Positions 1 to 8,155 of a stretch of DNA of 64,000 bases are shown in pieces. The stretch lies in NCBI RefSeq assembly GCF_017301735.1, contig NZ_CP071090.1:12321001-12385000 (forward strand). The letters run 5' to 3'. The notes under the pieces are model-generated. The model saw only the letters and a program-made list of their open reading frames with translations. It did not search any database and was not told where the DNA came from. The translations under genes and the position numbers were made by a program. Each line of letters opens with the position of its first letter. The stretch's first letter is position 1. The stretch is from Pyxidicoccus parkwaysis. GTDB taxonomy: Bacteria; Myxococcota; Myxococcia; Myxococcales; Myxococcaceae.

Positions 1-282
1 GCCCGCATTCTCCAGGACGACGGGCGCGCCCGGCCGGGGCTGCCCTCTCAGGCGGATGTCGTCCTGGGAGATGACGACCGCGCACGTCTGGGTCGCGTCG
101 GTGGGGCAGGGGCGGCCTGGCTCGCGGTAGAGGCCGGGAAGGACGAGCACGGTGTCGCCGGGCCTGGAGCGGTCCACCGCCGCCTGGATGGACTCACCGG
201 GATGGACGACGCGGGTGCGCGCGACGGCCGGGAGCGCACAGGTGAGTGCGATGACGGCGCAGAGTCGGTGAACCGGGCTCAT
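1..282 (-). CDS. Secreted parallel beta-helix protein, N-terminal part (cut by window edge)
   Basis: The frame opens with ATG at 282 and stays open for 94 codons to the left edge, so the C-terminus lies outside the window. The first ~21 residues form a signal peptide (short basic start, hydrophobic core, AVA-type cleavage site). The mature start, with the motif ESIQAAVDRSRPGDTVLVLP, is the typical entry of right-handed parallel beta-helix (NosD/DUF1565-like) proteins, in which an index series of rungs begins after 'G-x-S-I-Q-A-A-V'. Such proteins are exported in myxobacteria; substrate unknown. Two other genes of this type lie in the window (8156-8838, broken; 21085-22194, intact). Confidence 0.75.
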   Translation of the reverse strand, partial: MSPVHRLCAVIALTCALPAVARTRVVHPGESIQAAVDRSRPGDTVLVLPGLYREPGRPCPTDATQTCAVVISQDDIRLRGQPRPGAPVVLENAG

Positions 283-399
283 GGACATTCCCCCTGGGAG
301 CGAAGGTGCCAGCTCCGGTCGCCATTCTGGCCACTGGGATGGATGGAGGAAGCGGCCGGGAGGCGGAGCGCCCAGCACATTCCAGACACACACCCATGC

Positions 400-528
400 C
401 CCGGGGCCGCCAGACCGTTCAGGAGGACGTTCGACTTCGACGTGTTCGCCTGCGTGAGGTGTGGAGGCAGGCTCGAGGGTCTTTGGGCCCGGTCCGAGGA
501 CGAAGACACGGTACGGACCTCCGGATAA
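400..528 (+). mobile_element. IS91-type transposase C-terminal scar
   Basis: The plus frame here reads RPFRRTFDFDVFACVRCGG, which resembles the end of myxobacterial IS91/Y2-type transposases (hydrophobic DFDV followed by a Cys-x-x-Cys knuckle). It runs into a stop at 526-528. No start or upstream transposase domain remains, so this is a remnant. The 283-599 stretch otherwise has no gene I can support. Related tails occur at 7149-7252, 12608-12665 and 19229-19262. Confidence 0.55.
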
Positions 529-599
529 ATGCGTTCAAAATCCGGAGCGTCCGCCTCCATTCATCTGACGACGCTGCCCACGCCGTCTGGAGGAACACC

Positions 600-1211
600 T
601 TGAGCCTGCTGCTTGCCCTGAGTCTCGTCGCCCCCACGTCGCTTGCCCAATCGCCGTCCTCGCCCCGGGATGAGACGGTGCGGGTCCGCATCGAGACGGA
701 CTCCCCCGAGGTCAGTCTCTTCCGCGTCACCGGCGAGGGGTTTGGGTCCGTCGCCACCGCGGGAGGCGCCGCCGCCGTGGGCATCATCAACTACCAGCGC
801 GAGTGCAAGGCGCCCTGCGACGTCACCCTTCGCGACCCCACGACCGACTTCTTCATCGGTGGGTCGGGCATCACGCCATCACAACGCTTCACGCTGCAGG
901 AGTACGGGCGGGACGTCTCCCTGCAGGTCAACCCGGGGAGCTCCGGTCTGCGATTCACCGGATGGGCCGCAACCATCATCGGGGTCTCGCTGGCCGCCAT
1001 CGGAGGGCTTGCCTACGCGATGGCGCCGGAGGTCAATGAGCTCCACACGCAGTCGGAAAGGAACAGTTGGGTCAAGGCGGGATTGGGGTCACTGATTGGC
1101 GGCGGAGCGTTGATGGTGATCGGCATCCCGCTCATCGCGTTCAACGGAACGGACGTGAAGTTCGTGCCGAACAAGCCGGCGGGGACGGCCAACCGGGGAC
1201 TGGACCTCTGA
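600..1211 (+). CDS. Exported protein with PEGA-like domain and two membrane helices
   Basis: I place the start at TTG 600 because GGAGG lies six bases upstream at 589-593 and the next residues form a good signal peptide (cleavage near ALAQS). The frame is open further upstream, but that part runs through the IS scar and has no ribosome site. The mature protein (203 aa precursor) has an N-terminal beta-rich part with evenly spaced Val/Leu strands resembling PEGA-type surface domains, then two hydrophobic helices near residues 122-142 and 160-180. Function unknown. It is followed after 48 bp by another envelope-type unknown and then an ECF sigma gene, so all may belong to one envelope-sensing unit. 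Confidence 0.6.
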   Translation: MSLLLALSLVAPTSLAQSPSSPRDETVRVRIETDSPEVSLFRVTGEGFGSVATAGGAAAVGIINYQRECKAPCDVTLRDPTTDFFIGGSGITPSQRFTLQEYGRDVSLQVNPGSSGLRFTGWAATIIGVSLAAIGGLAYAMAPEVNELHTQSERNSWVKAGLGSLIGGGALMVIGIPLIAFNGTDVKFVPNKPAGTANRGLDL

Positions 1212-1259
1212 TACAGAGGTCACCCGGATGAACCACCCCCAGCGCTCCAGTGTGTCCGC

Positions 1260-2273
1260 ATGACTTCGCCCCTCGTCCTGGGGACGGTCCTCTCGCTCCT
1301 GTCCACCGCGTCGCCAGAGTCCCCGTCGGCGCGGTGGGGATTGCATTGGAACGCGCCCTCGGAATGCATCCAGGCGGCTCCCCTGGCGCGTGCCGTGGAA
1401 GCGCGCCTGGGGCGTTCCGTGTTTGGCGCCCTGCCGGACGTGCTCATCCATGGCGTGCTGGAGCCCGCGTCCCCGTCCGGCTGGTCCGCGAGGCTCACGC
1501 TCGTGGATGGCCGGGGCGCCGTGCTGGGGAGCCGCGACATCGACTCCGCCACGCCCGCGTGCGCGGACATCGAACGGCGGCTCGTGCTGGTCCTCGCGTT
1601 GATGATCGACCCGGAGGCCTTGGGGTACCGCGAGCCTGCCTCGGAGCCCGCCGAGGTGGAGCCCCTCCCCGAGGAAGCCTCCTCGCGCCCGGAGGAGGTG
1701 GAGGTCGCGGAGCCCGAGGTGCCCGTGAGGGACGAAGTCCCCTTGGAGCAGACTCGCGCGGCACCCTGGCCCGGCCGCTCGACGGTGTCCGTCACCGCGA
1801 TGACGACGGCGGGCTTCGGAGAAGGTCTCGCCTGGGGTGGAGGCCTCGGCTGGCGGGGGGCGGGGAGCGTGACGTGGTTCGTGGGGCTCTCGGTGCTCCC
1901 ATGGACTCGCTCGGAGCTCGAGGACGGGCGTCTGGGATTGGGCATGGCGGCGCCCGAGGTCGGCCTCTGCCCGCTCGTGAGGGGCGGCTCCGGCTGGGAG
2001 GTGGCCGCGTGCGCGACGGCGGCGTTCTCGTTCGTGCTGGTGGAATCCCAGGGGCCATCGGTGAACGAGGCGGACCTGCTCATCCGAGGTGACGTGGGGC
2101 CGCGGGTGCGGTTGGAGAGGCGACTGGGGAGGACCACCGCGTTGCATGTGGGGGGCGGTGCCTCCTTGGGATGGCTGCGCCCCGCGTTGCCGCTGCCCTC
2201 CGCCTGGGAGGGGCGGTTGGGGGCGCCGGTGCGCGCGTTCGTCGAGTTGGGGCTGTCGTTCCGGGGCCCCTGA
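1260..2273 (+). CDS. Putative envelope protein of unknown function
   Basis: 337 residues from ATG 1260. A short hydrophobic leader precedes an N-terminal domain (about 25-120) that looks like the enzyme-free binding domains found next to myxobacterial sigma genes. Then comes an acidic Pro/Glu-rich linker (about 121-165). The C-terminal half (170-337) has alternating hydrophobic/Gly-rich strands ending in an aromatic residue (LGLSFRGP), which suggests an outer-membrane beta-barrel. It lies 73 bp upstream of the sigma gene 2347-2895 on the same strand. No enzyme motif was recognised; the barrel idea is inference. Confidence 0.55.
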   Translation: MTSPLVLGTVLSLLSTASPESPSARWGLHWNAPSECIQAAPLARAVEARLGRSVFGALPDVLIHGVLEPASPSGWSARLTLVDGRGAVLGSRDIDSATPACADIERRLVLVLALMIDPEALGYREPASEPAEVEPLPEEASSRPEEVEVAEPEVPVRDEVPLEQTRAAPWPGRSTVSVTAMTTAGFGEGLAWGGGLGWRGAGSVTWFVGLSVLPWTRSELEDGRLGLGMAAPEVGLCPLVRGGSGWEVAACATAAFSFVLVESQGPSVNEADLLIRGDVGPRVRLERRLGRTTALHVGGGASLGWLRPALPLPSAWEGRLGAPVRAFVELGLSFRGP

Positions 2274-2346
2274 GAGACCGGGAGCGGGCTGGCGCTTCAC
2301 CTGGAGCCTGGAAGCTCACTAGAGTCCGCCGGCCCGGATTCTCGCG

Positions 2347-2895
2347 ATGCCCACTTCTCCCCAGGCTCTGCCCGCTCCCGAAGGGGCGGAACCGCTCGAC
2401 TTCGAGCGGGTGCATGCCCAGCACGCGGCCTTTGTGTGGCGTACGCTGCGACGCATGGGGGTGAGGGAGTCGGACCTGGAGGATGTCTGCCAGGAGGCCT
2501 TCCTGGTCGTCCATCGCCGCCTTCCCGAGTTCGACCGACGCGCCCCCGTGGCGGCATGGCTCTTCGGCATCTGCATGCGGCTGGCCTCGGACCACCGCAA
2601 GCGGGCCCACATCCGTCGGGAGACCTCCGTCGCACAGACACCCGACGAGGCCGGTCCACCGGAGCAGCTCGAATCCGTGGCGCGCAGCCAGGCGCGGGCC
2701 CGGTTGGACCGCATCCTGGATGCGCTCGACGAGGACAAGCGGGCGGTGTTCGTCCTCTTCGAAATCGAGCAGTGGTCCATGGCCGACGTGGCCCAGGCGG
2801 TGGGGTGCCCCGTGCAGACCGCCTATGCGCGGCTGTACGCTGCGCGCAAGCAGGTCCAGGAGGCCGTGGCCCGGTTGCAAGGAGGCGAGAGATGA
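2347..2895 (+). CDS. ECF-type RNA polymerase sigma factor
   Basis: 182 residues. Region 2 is clear near residues 20-85: the motif ESDLEDVCQEAFLVVHRRL matches the -10-recognition and core-binding helices, followed by PVAAWLFGICMRLASDHRKR. Region 4 (about 115-170) contains LDALDEDKRAVFVLFEIE and the helix-turn-helix SMADVAQAVGCPVQTAYARL. It would redirect RNA polymerase to a specific regulon. The stop overlaps the start of the next gene (ATGA), which encodes a single-helix membrane protein, the usual arrangement of sigma and membrane-bound partner. Confidence 0.9.
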   Translation: MPTSPQALPAPEGAEPLDFERVHAQHAAFVWRTLRRMGVRESDLEDVCQEAFLVVHRRLPEFDRRAPVAAWLFGICMRLASDHRKRAHIRRETSVAQTPDEAGPPEQLESVARSQARARLDRILDALDEDKRAVFVLFEIEQWSMADVAQAVGCPVQTAYARLYAARKQVQEAVARLQGGER

Positions 2896-3728
2896 GGACG
2901 CCCGAGCCCGTGCGACTCCTGGAGGAGTCCTCCGACGCCTCGCCCGAGCTGCGTGAGCTGCTGGGCTCCGCCCTCGACGATGGGCCCTCGGCCGCGCAGC
3001 TGGCGTCACTCGCGGCCCGATTGGCGCCCCTCCAGTCCCCGCCGGGCCCGACGGCTCCCGCTCCGGCGGCGCCGGCGTCCGCGCCGCTCGCCGGGGGCAC
3101 GACGGTGGCCACGGGCCTCAAGCTCAAGGTGCTGGTGGGCGTGGCCGCGCTCACGGGGGCCGTGGGCTCCTTCCAGGCGGGTCGGGTCTACGAGCGCGCG
3201 CGGCCTCCGGCGGTCGTCCATGCACAGCGGGAGCGCGCTCCGGAGGAGGGGTCACGGAGTGCCGCGCCTCCCGAGCCCGTCGAGTCGGCGCCTCGGGCGG
3301 ACGAGACTCCCGCGCCCGGGCCCGTTGCCCCCGCGCCCGTCGCGGAGCGCGCACCTGCTCCCGCCGCGTCCCGGTCGCACCCTCCGCGACAGCCAGAGGT
3401 CGCCCGGAAGCCCGTTGTGGAGCTGGAGCCTTCGTCGGAGGCGCGCACCACGAGCCCGGAGGACGAGGAGCTGCTGCTCATCGATGACGCCCAGCGCGCC
3501 CTCCAGCGGGGCGCCGCGGAGGAGGCGCTCTCGTTGCTGCGGGGACACGCGTCCCGGTTCGAGGCGGGCGCGCTCGCGCAGGAGCGGGAGGTGCTCGCCA
3601 TCGAGGCGCTGGTGCTGCTCGGCCGCCGACCGGAAGCCCAGCGGCGCGCCGAGGAGTTCCTGACGAAGTACCCGACGTCCTCCCACCTCATTCGTCTCCA
3701 GAAACTGCTCCATCCGCAAGCGCCCTAG
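2892..3728 (+). CDS. Single-helix membrane partner of the ECF sigma factor (putative anti-sigma)
   Basis: 278 residues, start ATG 2892 overlapping the sigma stop. The N-terminal ~75 residues are cytoplasmic and Ala/Pro rich; one membrane helix lies near residues 78-98 (LKVLVGVAALTGAVGSFQAG). Then follow a long Pro/Ala/Glu linker and a C-terminal helical domain (about 195-278) with TPR-like pairs (DAQRALQRGAAEEALSLL; AIEALVLLGRRPEAQRRAEE). No zinc-anti-sigma HxxxCxxC is seen, so its anti-sigma role rests on position and topology only. The same layout is common in myxobacterial ECF loci. Confidence 0.65.
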   Translation: MRTPEPVRLLEESSDASPELRELLGSALDDGPSAAQLASLAARLAPLQSPPGPTAPAPAAPASAPLAGGTTVATGLKLKVLVGVAALTGAVGSFQAGRVYERARPPAVVHAQRERAPEEGSRSAAPPEPVESAPRADETPAPGPVAPAPVAERAPAPAASRSHPPRQPEVARKPVVELEPSSEARTTSPEDEELLLIDDAQRALQRGAAEEALSLLRGHASRFEAGALAQEREVLAIEALVLLGRRPEAQRRAEEFLTKYPTSSHLIRLQKLLHPQAP

Positions 3729-3794
3729 CGACGCGGCGGGCCTTCCCCCTGGGAACCTCATGGCCTCTATTCCGTCCATGCGTCGGGTGCGGCG

Positions 3795-4400
3795 TCAGAG
3801 GATGACACCGGGGAGGGTGTCGAGGACGGCGCGGATGGCTTCCGGGGTGGTCTCGTCGCGCTTCGCCAGGGCGGGGGCGAAGTAGGTCACGGCGAGGGTC
3901 TCCGGGAGGTTGTCCGTGAAGGACTCGACGGTGATGCGCATGGTGCCCGGCCACTGAAGGGTGCGCAGCTCGTGCTTGCGTCCCACCGGGTCGAGCACGG
4001 TGAAGCAGGGCCAGGAAGGAAGCTTCAGACGTGTGAGGTCACAGCCGACGAAACGGCAGGCGTCCAGGCGTGCATGGGTGAAGTCGCAGTTCTCGACGCT
4101 GCCCCGATCCGCATCCTCATCGAAGGACCAGCGGCCAAAGTCATTTCCGGTCATTGCGCCCGTGAACCTACAGCCCTTCAGGTGGGCATGGTTCCAGGAG
4201 AAGTTCTTCAGCTCCCGCTTTACTTCGATGGTGCAGTCGATGAGTCGTGGCTGAAGGAGTAGCAGGTTTCTCGCAGCTATCTTCAGCACCAGGGTGCAGT
4301 TGCGGAGCGTCAGGTTGGGCCCCAGGAAGCACACCGTGTCAGCGCCGATTTCGAGTCGCTGATTCTCGATGTCCTGGTTCTCGATGTTGAGCTGGCTCAT
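3795..4400 (-). CDS. Pentapeptide-like immunity protein (SitI-type)
   Basis: 201 residues. The middle part shows imperfect pentapeptide-style repeats with a cysteine about every 15-25 residues (RNCTL, IDCTI, KGCRF, ENCDF, DACRF, VGCDL), suggesting a small right-handed beta-helix. The gene starts 10 bp after the stop of the SitA-like toxin gene on the same strand, the order (toxin then immunity) seen in Myxococcus sit loci. Its likely role is to protect the cell from that toxin. The C-terminal ~70 residues lose the repeat and may form the neutralising surface. Family membership of the immunity protein is inference. Confidence 0.65.
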   Translation of the reverse strand: MSQLNIENQDIENQRLEIGADTVCFLGPNLTLRNCTLVLKIAARNLLLLQPRLIDCTIEVKRELKNFSWNHAHLKGCRFTGAMTGNDFGRWSFDEDADRGSVENCDFTHARLDACRFVGCDLTRLKLPSWPCFTVLDPVGRKHELRTLQWPGTMRITVESFTDNLPETLAVTYFAPALAKRDETTPEAIRAVLDTLPGVIL

Positions 4401-4410
4401 CGCGTGCGCC

Positions 4411-5892
4411 TCAGAAGGTAATCATCCGGAAGAGCTCCCTGGCCATGCGTGTGCCATGCAGCGCCAGGTTCGAATCTGTTCCGGAGAGAAGCTCGTATTT
4501 GTACCCGGTCAAAGGGTCGACTGCATCGACTCCCTTGGGATTCCATTTCAGTTGGGTGAACTGCCGTCGAAGAACCTGCTCCAGGAATCGTCCTCGTGCC
4601 TGTCGTTCGAGGAGGCGCGCCAGCCACTGCTCGCCCTGAGCCAGGGCCTTTCTGATGGCCACCTGTTCTGCTTCCTTGAGCTGATGAGGGCCCCATTTCT
4701 CGGCGATACGCGTCGCCGCCGCTTGAAGCTGGTCTCCCATCGGGTCCGTCGTGGGGATGTCCTTCAGAGGCTTGTTCGCGGGCACATGCCAGCGCTGACC
4801 GTTGGTGATGACCTGCCGGTTTCCGCCCTGGTGCCGGATGATGCTCGTCACCGCGGCCTCTGACTCCGCGGCCGACGTGCCCGCCCCGCTCTCCGGGCTC
4901 TTCATCATCACGGAGAAGGTGCCCTCCGAAGAGGCTGCCACCGTCTCCACCTCGGCAACTTGCGCGAGCCGGATTCCTCCCTGCGCCTCGGCCTGCACGG
5001 CTGCCTGTTGGAAGCCGGGCAGCGCCGGCAGCTTCTTCGCCAGCTTCGGCACCGAGCCCGCGAGCACCGCCGTGGCCACCATCACCAGCACGCGTGCGGT
5101 GTTCTCGCCCATCACCCGGCCGAACTTCTCTCCCGCATCGCTCAACTCATCGAACGTCGTCGCCCGGTCCGAGTCCTCCACCAGCCGCACCCAGCCGCGC
5201 ATCAGACTCCACACCGTGTCCACGCCCAGCCACGCCAGCAGTGCCACGGTTATCACCGCCGCGAGGCCCTTGGAGAGCGGGTCCGGTAGTGCCCAAAGCG
5301 TGAGGTAGAGGGCGGCTGTCCACACCAACATCGACAGCACGGCGGACGGCTGCACCATCCCCTTCAGTGCCTGCGTCGTCTCCTCCAGCACCGAGCCCAG
5401 CGAAATCGCCAGCGCCAGCGCATAGCGGTCATCTCCGCGCACGGTGGGCCCATCCACCAGCAGTCTGAGGCAGTCCCCACCGTCCTGCGTCCGCTCGCAC
5501 CAGCGCAGGTACTCGCGCGTCAGCTCCGCTTCGTCCTGAGGTGCCTTCGCACTCACTTCAATGGGCGCCAGTCGGAAGACGTGCTCACCGTTCTGCCGTG
5601 CCACCGCCTCGCGTGTCTCCGCGAACAACCTGCGCGCTTCCTCGCGTGGCCGCGCCACGGGCCGTGTCTCGCGCGCCAGTCTCGCCACCGCCTCGGTGAA
5701 GTCGTCCTCGTCCACCTCCACCGGCTCGCTCGGCACCGTGCGCGGAGCGAAGACGCTCAGTCCGTATCGCGCCGCATCCGGCCCGGCCTCGCGGTCCTCA
5801 TCCACGGTGACGCGCGTGATACGCGGAGTCCCACTGCAAGCAGTCAGCAGCACCAACAGGACGGCGCTTGCCTGACGGAGACGGAGCGGCAT
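4411..5892 (-). CDS. SitA-type polymorphic toxin lipoprotein
   Basis: 493 residues from ATG 5892, which has AAGGG six bases upstream. Residues 1-19 are a lipoprotein signal with lipobox LTAC (Cys19). A conserved SitA-like N-terminal part (about 20-170) is followed by hydrophobic helices near 180-235 and 265-295, which in this family carry the toxin through outer-membrane exchange between kin cells. The last ~130 residues are the variable toxin: the stretch KGVDAVDPLTGYKYELLSG has the D...YE-L spacing of a restriction-enzyme-like nuclease core (inference). Immunity gene 10 bp downstream. SitA lipoproteins are known from M. xanthus; the subclass here is not assigned. Confidence 0.75.
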   Translation of the reverse strand: MPLRLRQASAVLLVLLTACSGTPRITRVTVDEDREAGPDAARYGLSVFAPRTVPSEPVEVDEDDFTEAVARLARETRPVARPREEARRLFAETREAVARQNGEHVFRLAPIEVSAKAPQDEAELTREYLRWCERTQDGGDCLRLLVDGPTVRGDDRYALALAISLGSVLEETTQALKGMVQPSAVLSMLVWTAALYLTLWALPDPLSKGLAAVITVALLAWLGVDTVWSLMRGWVRLVEDSDRATTFDELSDAGEKFGRVMGENTARVLVMVATAVLAGSVPKLAKKLPALPGFQQAAVQAEAQGGIRLAQVAEVETVAASSEGTFSVMMKSPESGAGTSAAESEAAVTSIIRHQGGNRQVITNGQRWHVPANKPLKDIPTTDPMGDQLQAAATRIAEKWGPHQLKEAEQVAIRKALAQGEQWLARLLERQARGRFLEQVLRRQFTQLKWNPKGVDAVDPLTGYKYELLSGTDSNLALHGTRMARELFRMITF

Positions 5893-6129
5893 GGAACACC
5901 CTTGGACCCACGAGGAGTGCTCCACGTTACGAAGTCATGACCGCAACCAGGACGATGCGGCGGGTCGCGCCCGCCACCCTCACCTGGCACGGAATCGCGC
6001 TTCACTCTCGGCGCCGAGCATCCACGGACAACCTCGCCGTGACGCTGGCATGCCGGGCCCGCGTCTTGCCACGATCTGAACGTGAGGTCGTGAGCGGGGC
6101 GGCGCCAGCGCCGCTTCGCCTTGACCAGC

Positions 6130-6164
6130 AAAAAGGGCGCAGCTCATACGGGCTGCCCTTTTTT
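6130..6164 (-). terminator. Rho-independent terminator of the NIPSNAP gene
   Basis: Reading the minus strand, GGGCAGC pairs with GCTG(CG)CCC around an 8-base loop and is followed by TTTTT; the plus strand also carries A and T runs on both sides, so it may work in both directions. It lies 26 bp past the stop of the NIPSNAP gene. T-tract terminators are rare in this GC-rich window, and this one fits a segment of foreign origin. Confidence 0.7.
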
Positions 6165-6189
6165 CATGCCTGTATCGGCGTGGCGCGGA

Positions 6190-6516
6190 TCAGCTCACCG
6201 ACGAATAGGCGGTCGGCGCCAGGAACGAATTCTCGATACGCTCGACGATGACGCCGTCGGCTTCCGACGCCGCGCGGGCGGCCGTCCATTCCGGATCGCC
6301 GACGAAGGCGTTCCACTTCGCTTCGCGCTCGGCCAGGCTGTCCCACTTGAGCAGATATGTCAGCGTCTGGTTGCTGGCGCCGACCACGGTGGTGAAAAAG
6401 CCCGCCTGCTCGATGCCGTGCTTCTGAAACAGCGCCAGCGTCACTTGCGTGAAGCGCTGGTGCAGCGCCGGCAGACGGCCGGGGGCGCAGTGATAAACGC
6501 GCAATTCATAAATCAT
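6190..6516 (-). CDS. NIPSNAP-family protein
   Basis: 108 residues from ATG 6516. The N-terminus MIYELRVYHCAPGRL and the later YLLKWDSLAEREAKWNAF match the ferredoxin-like alpha+beta barrel of NIPSNAP/EthD-like proteins; family members are small dimeric proteins of poorly known role. A terminator follows. Upstream on the same strand lies the truncated end of a GGDEF gene and then half an IS66 transposase. Codon use (more AT at third positions than neighbours) and a T-rich terminator suggest transfer from another proteobacterial group. Confidence 0.8.
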   Translation of the reverse strand: MIYELRVYHCAPGRLPALHQRFTQVTLALFQKHGIEQAGFFTTVVGASNQTLTYLLKWDSLAEREAKWNAFVGDPEWTAARAASEADGVIVERIENSFLAPTAYSSVS

Positions 6517-6641
6517 CAAGTCTCTCTTTGGAAAAATTGGGGGACGGCACGCGGATTTGCCGGGAGCAAGAGTTTATACGGAAGCACGGCTCCGCGCGCA
6601 CCAGTCGACAGTCGGCTCGCCCGCACCAAAAATCTCAAGCC

Positions 6642-6757
6642 TCAACCGTCGGCCGGGCCGGCGAACTCGACGCGGTTGCGGCCCTGCTGCCTGGCGCGGT
6701 ACAGCGCCAGGCCGGCGGCCGGATGCGCCGGATGGAATTCGGCCACGCCGAAGGTTG
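6642..6757 (-). pseudogene. GGDEF (diguanylate cyclase) C-terminal fragment
   Basis: The minus frame ending in TGA at 6644-6642 reads FGVAEFHPAHPAAGLALYRA then RQQGRNRVEFAG, the signature end of GGDEF domains (ALYRAKQQGRNRV). Everything N-terminal to 'FGVAEF' is replaced by IS66 sequence at about 6755, so the gene was cut by the element or by a later deletion. It cannot encode an active cyclase. Confidence 0.75.
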
Positions 6758-7148
6758 TTCCTGCCCACCACCATGTCGCGCATCTGCCGCTCCACATGGT
6801 TGTTGTCGAGGGGCACCACGGGGATGCGCAGGAAGACGGTCAGCCCGTCCCACAGCTTCAGCATGTACTCCAGGGCCTTGCGGAAGGCGCTGCCAGGGGC
6901 GGCGCGCTGGGCCAGGGCCCACTGGCGGATGCGCTCCACCACCGGCGTGGAGTACTGCTGACGCACGGCGAGCCGGTGCGCGAGCGCGGCCCGGCGCACC
7001 TCTCCAGTCGAGGCGGCCCAGCCGGGCAGCTCCGCCTCAATGGCATACACCTCGCCAATGAGTTCCAGCACCTCTTCGCAAGCGGGCGCGAATGGCTGCG
7101 CTTCAAAGAATTTGCGGCGCACGTGGGCCCAACAGAAAGCCAGCTGTT
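6755..7148 (-). mobile_element. IS66 transposase, C-terminal half only
   Basis: The minus frame reads QLAFCWAHVRRKFFEAQPFA ... YMLKLWDGLTVFLRIPVVPLD then NNHVERQMRDMVVGRNN. The WAHVRRKFF and 'PLDNNxVERxxRxxVVGRxN' motifs are the conserved core and third catalytic region of IS66 transposases. The N-terminal half is missing: at about 7148 it abuts an IS91-type tail in the opposite direction. The C-terminus is also cut, abutting the GGDEF remnant. Inactive. Confidence 0.8.
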
Positions 7149-7252
7149 GGCGTACGTGAAGGGAGCAGGAGGGGTGAGAGCGATTGTGGAGCACCTGGGG
7201 CAGCCCACGGCGAGTGCGCCCCTGGCCCTGCGCGAGGGCCGCCCCAGAGCGC
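7149..7252 (+). mobile_element. IS91-type transposase tail, frameshifted
   Basis: The plus strand reads LLAYVKGAGGVRAIVEHLGQ in one frame and then APGPARGPPQSAWC in another. Both pieces fit the C-terminal end of IS91-type transposases ('VRAILEHLGLP...LAPARGPPQxxW'), so the remnant has lost at least one base as well as its front. It joins the IS66 half directly at about 7148. Confidence 0.6.
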
Positions 7253-7410
7253 GTGGTGTTGCAGCACCAGCCGCCCCAGCCAGCCAAGAGAGCCAGGCCC
7301 CTGCCGCGCCCCACCTGGGAAGGCCGCTGGGCCTGGGCAGGCGTGTACCTCTCCAGTCCTCACCCTCGACAGGGCCGCTATTCCGCCTATGCGTAGACGT
7401 CACGGGGCCA

Positions 7411-8031
7411 TCAATAAGAGTCGTGATTGATGCGCGACGTCTCAGTGCCACCCCGAGGCGCGGGGCGCATGCGAGGCGCCACCGGCTGCGCCTTGGTGTT
7501 CACCAGCATCAGCGTCATCAGCGCGGCCCGCTCGCCCACCGGTCTCGCCGCGAGCGCCTGGGGAAAGGACACGACGATGTCCCTCTCCAGCACCTGCCCG
7601 CACTCCCGCATGCCCTTGAAGCCGTCCCTCTCGCGCTTGAGGGCATAGGCGCACTGGCCCACGCGCCCCTGCAGCCAGGTGCCGTCCTCGGTGAGGTCCA
7701 CCGCGAGGCCACCGAAGGTGCCCCAGACACGGGTGTCATCACCTTCCGCCAGCTCCAGGTGGGTGGCCCGCTCGCCCACCGAGCCGGTCATCTTCTGGTC
7801 GTCCCATTCGAGCGCCATGGGCCGGGCCCGGAAGCGGCCGCGCATGCCGTTCTCCCTGATGACCAGGGACGAGTCAGGGCCGGTGATGGCCGCGCCGTCC
7901 AGTCGCAGGGGCCCGTCGGACGGGTCTCCCAGGGCGACGTGGGTGGCGGAGGCTCGGGTGCCCGAGTTGGCGGCGCAGCCCGTACCCATGAGGACCAGGG
8001 CCGTGGTGGTCGACAGCAGCATGCGCTTCAT
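7411..8031 (-). CDS. Lipoprotein of unknown function
   Basis: 206 residues from ATG 8031, with GAGGAGGGAG just upstream. Residues 1-19 are a lipoprotein signal ending LMGTGC (Cys19). The mature part is mostly beta-strands with acidic loops (GDDTRVWGTFGGLAVDLTED) and reads like a small beta-sandwich. No motif recognised. Its C-terminal 30 residues run up to the IS91/IS66 scar, so the natural end could be altered. Confidence 0.65.
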   Translation of the reverse strand: MKRMLLSTTTALVLMGTGCAANSGTRASATHVALGDPSDGPLRLDGAAITGPDSSLVIRENGMRGRFRARPMALEWDDQKMTGSVGERATHLELAEGDDTRVWGTFGGLAVDLTEDGTWLQGRVGQCAYALKRERDGFKGMRECGQVLERDIVVSFPQALAARPVGERAALMTLMLVNTKAQPVAPRMRPAPRGGTETSRINHDSY

Positions 8032-8155
8032 GGCGACTCCCTCCTCGTGCTGGGTGCACGACAGACTCGCCCCGGAAAACGCAGCATCGTGAAGCGCATA
8101 TCGCCCGTGGTACGGACGGTTGACCCATGCGCGGAGCCGCACGAGACCGGCACCG

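Noticed and set aside
306..599. An N-terminal extension of the protein at 600-1211
   Set aside because: The extension passes through the IS91-type scar region, lacks a ribosome site and would bury a good signal peptide.
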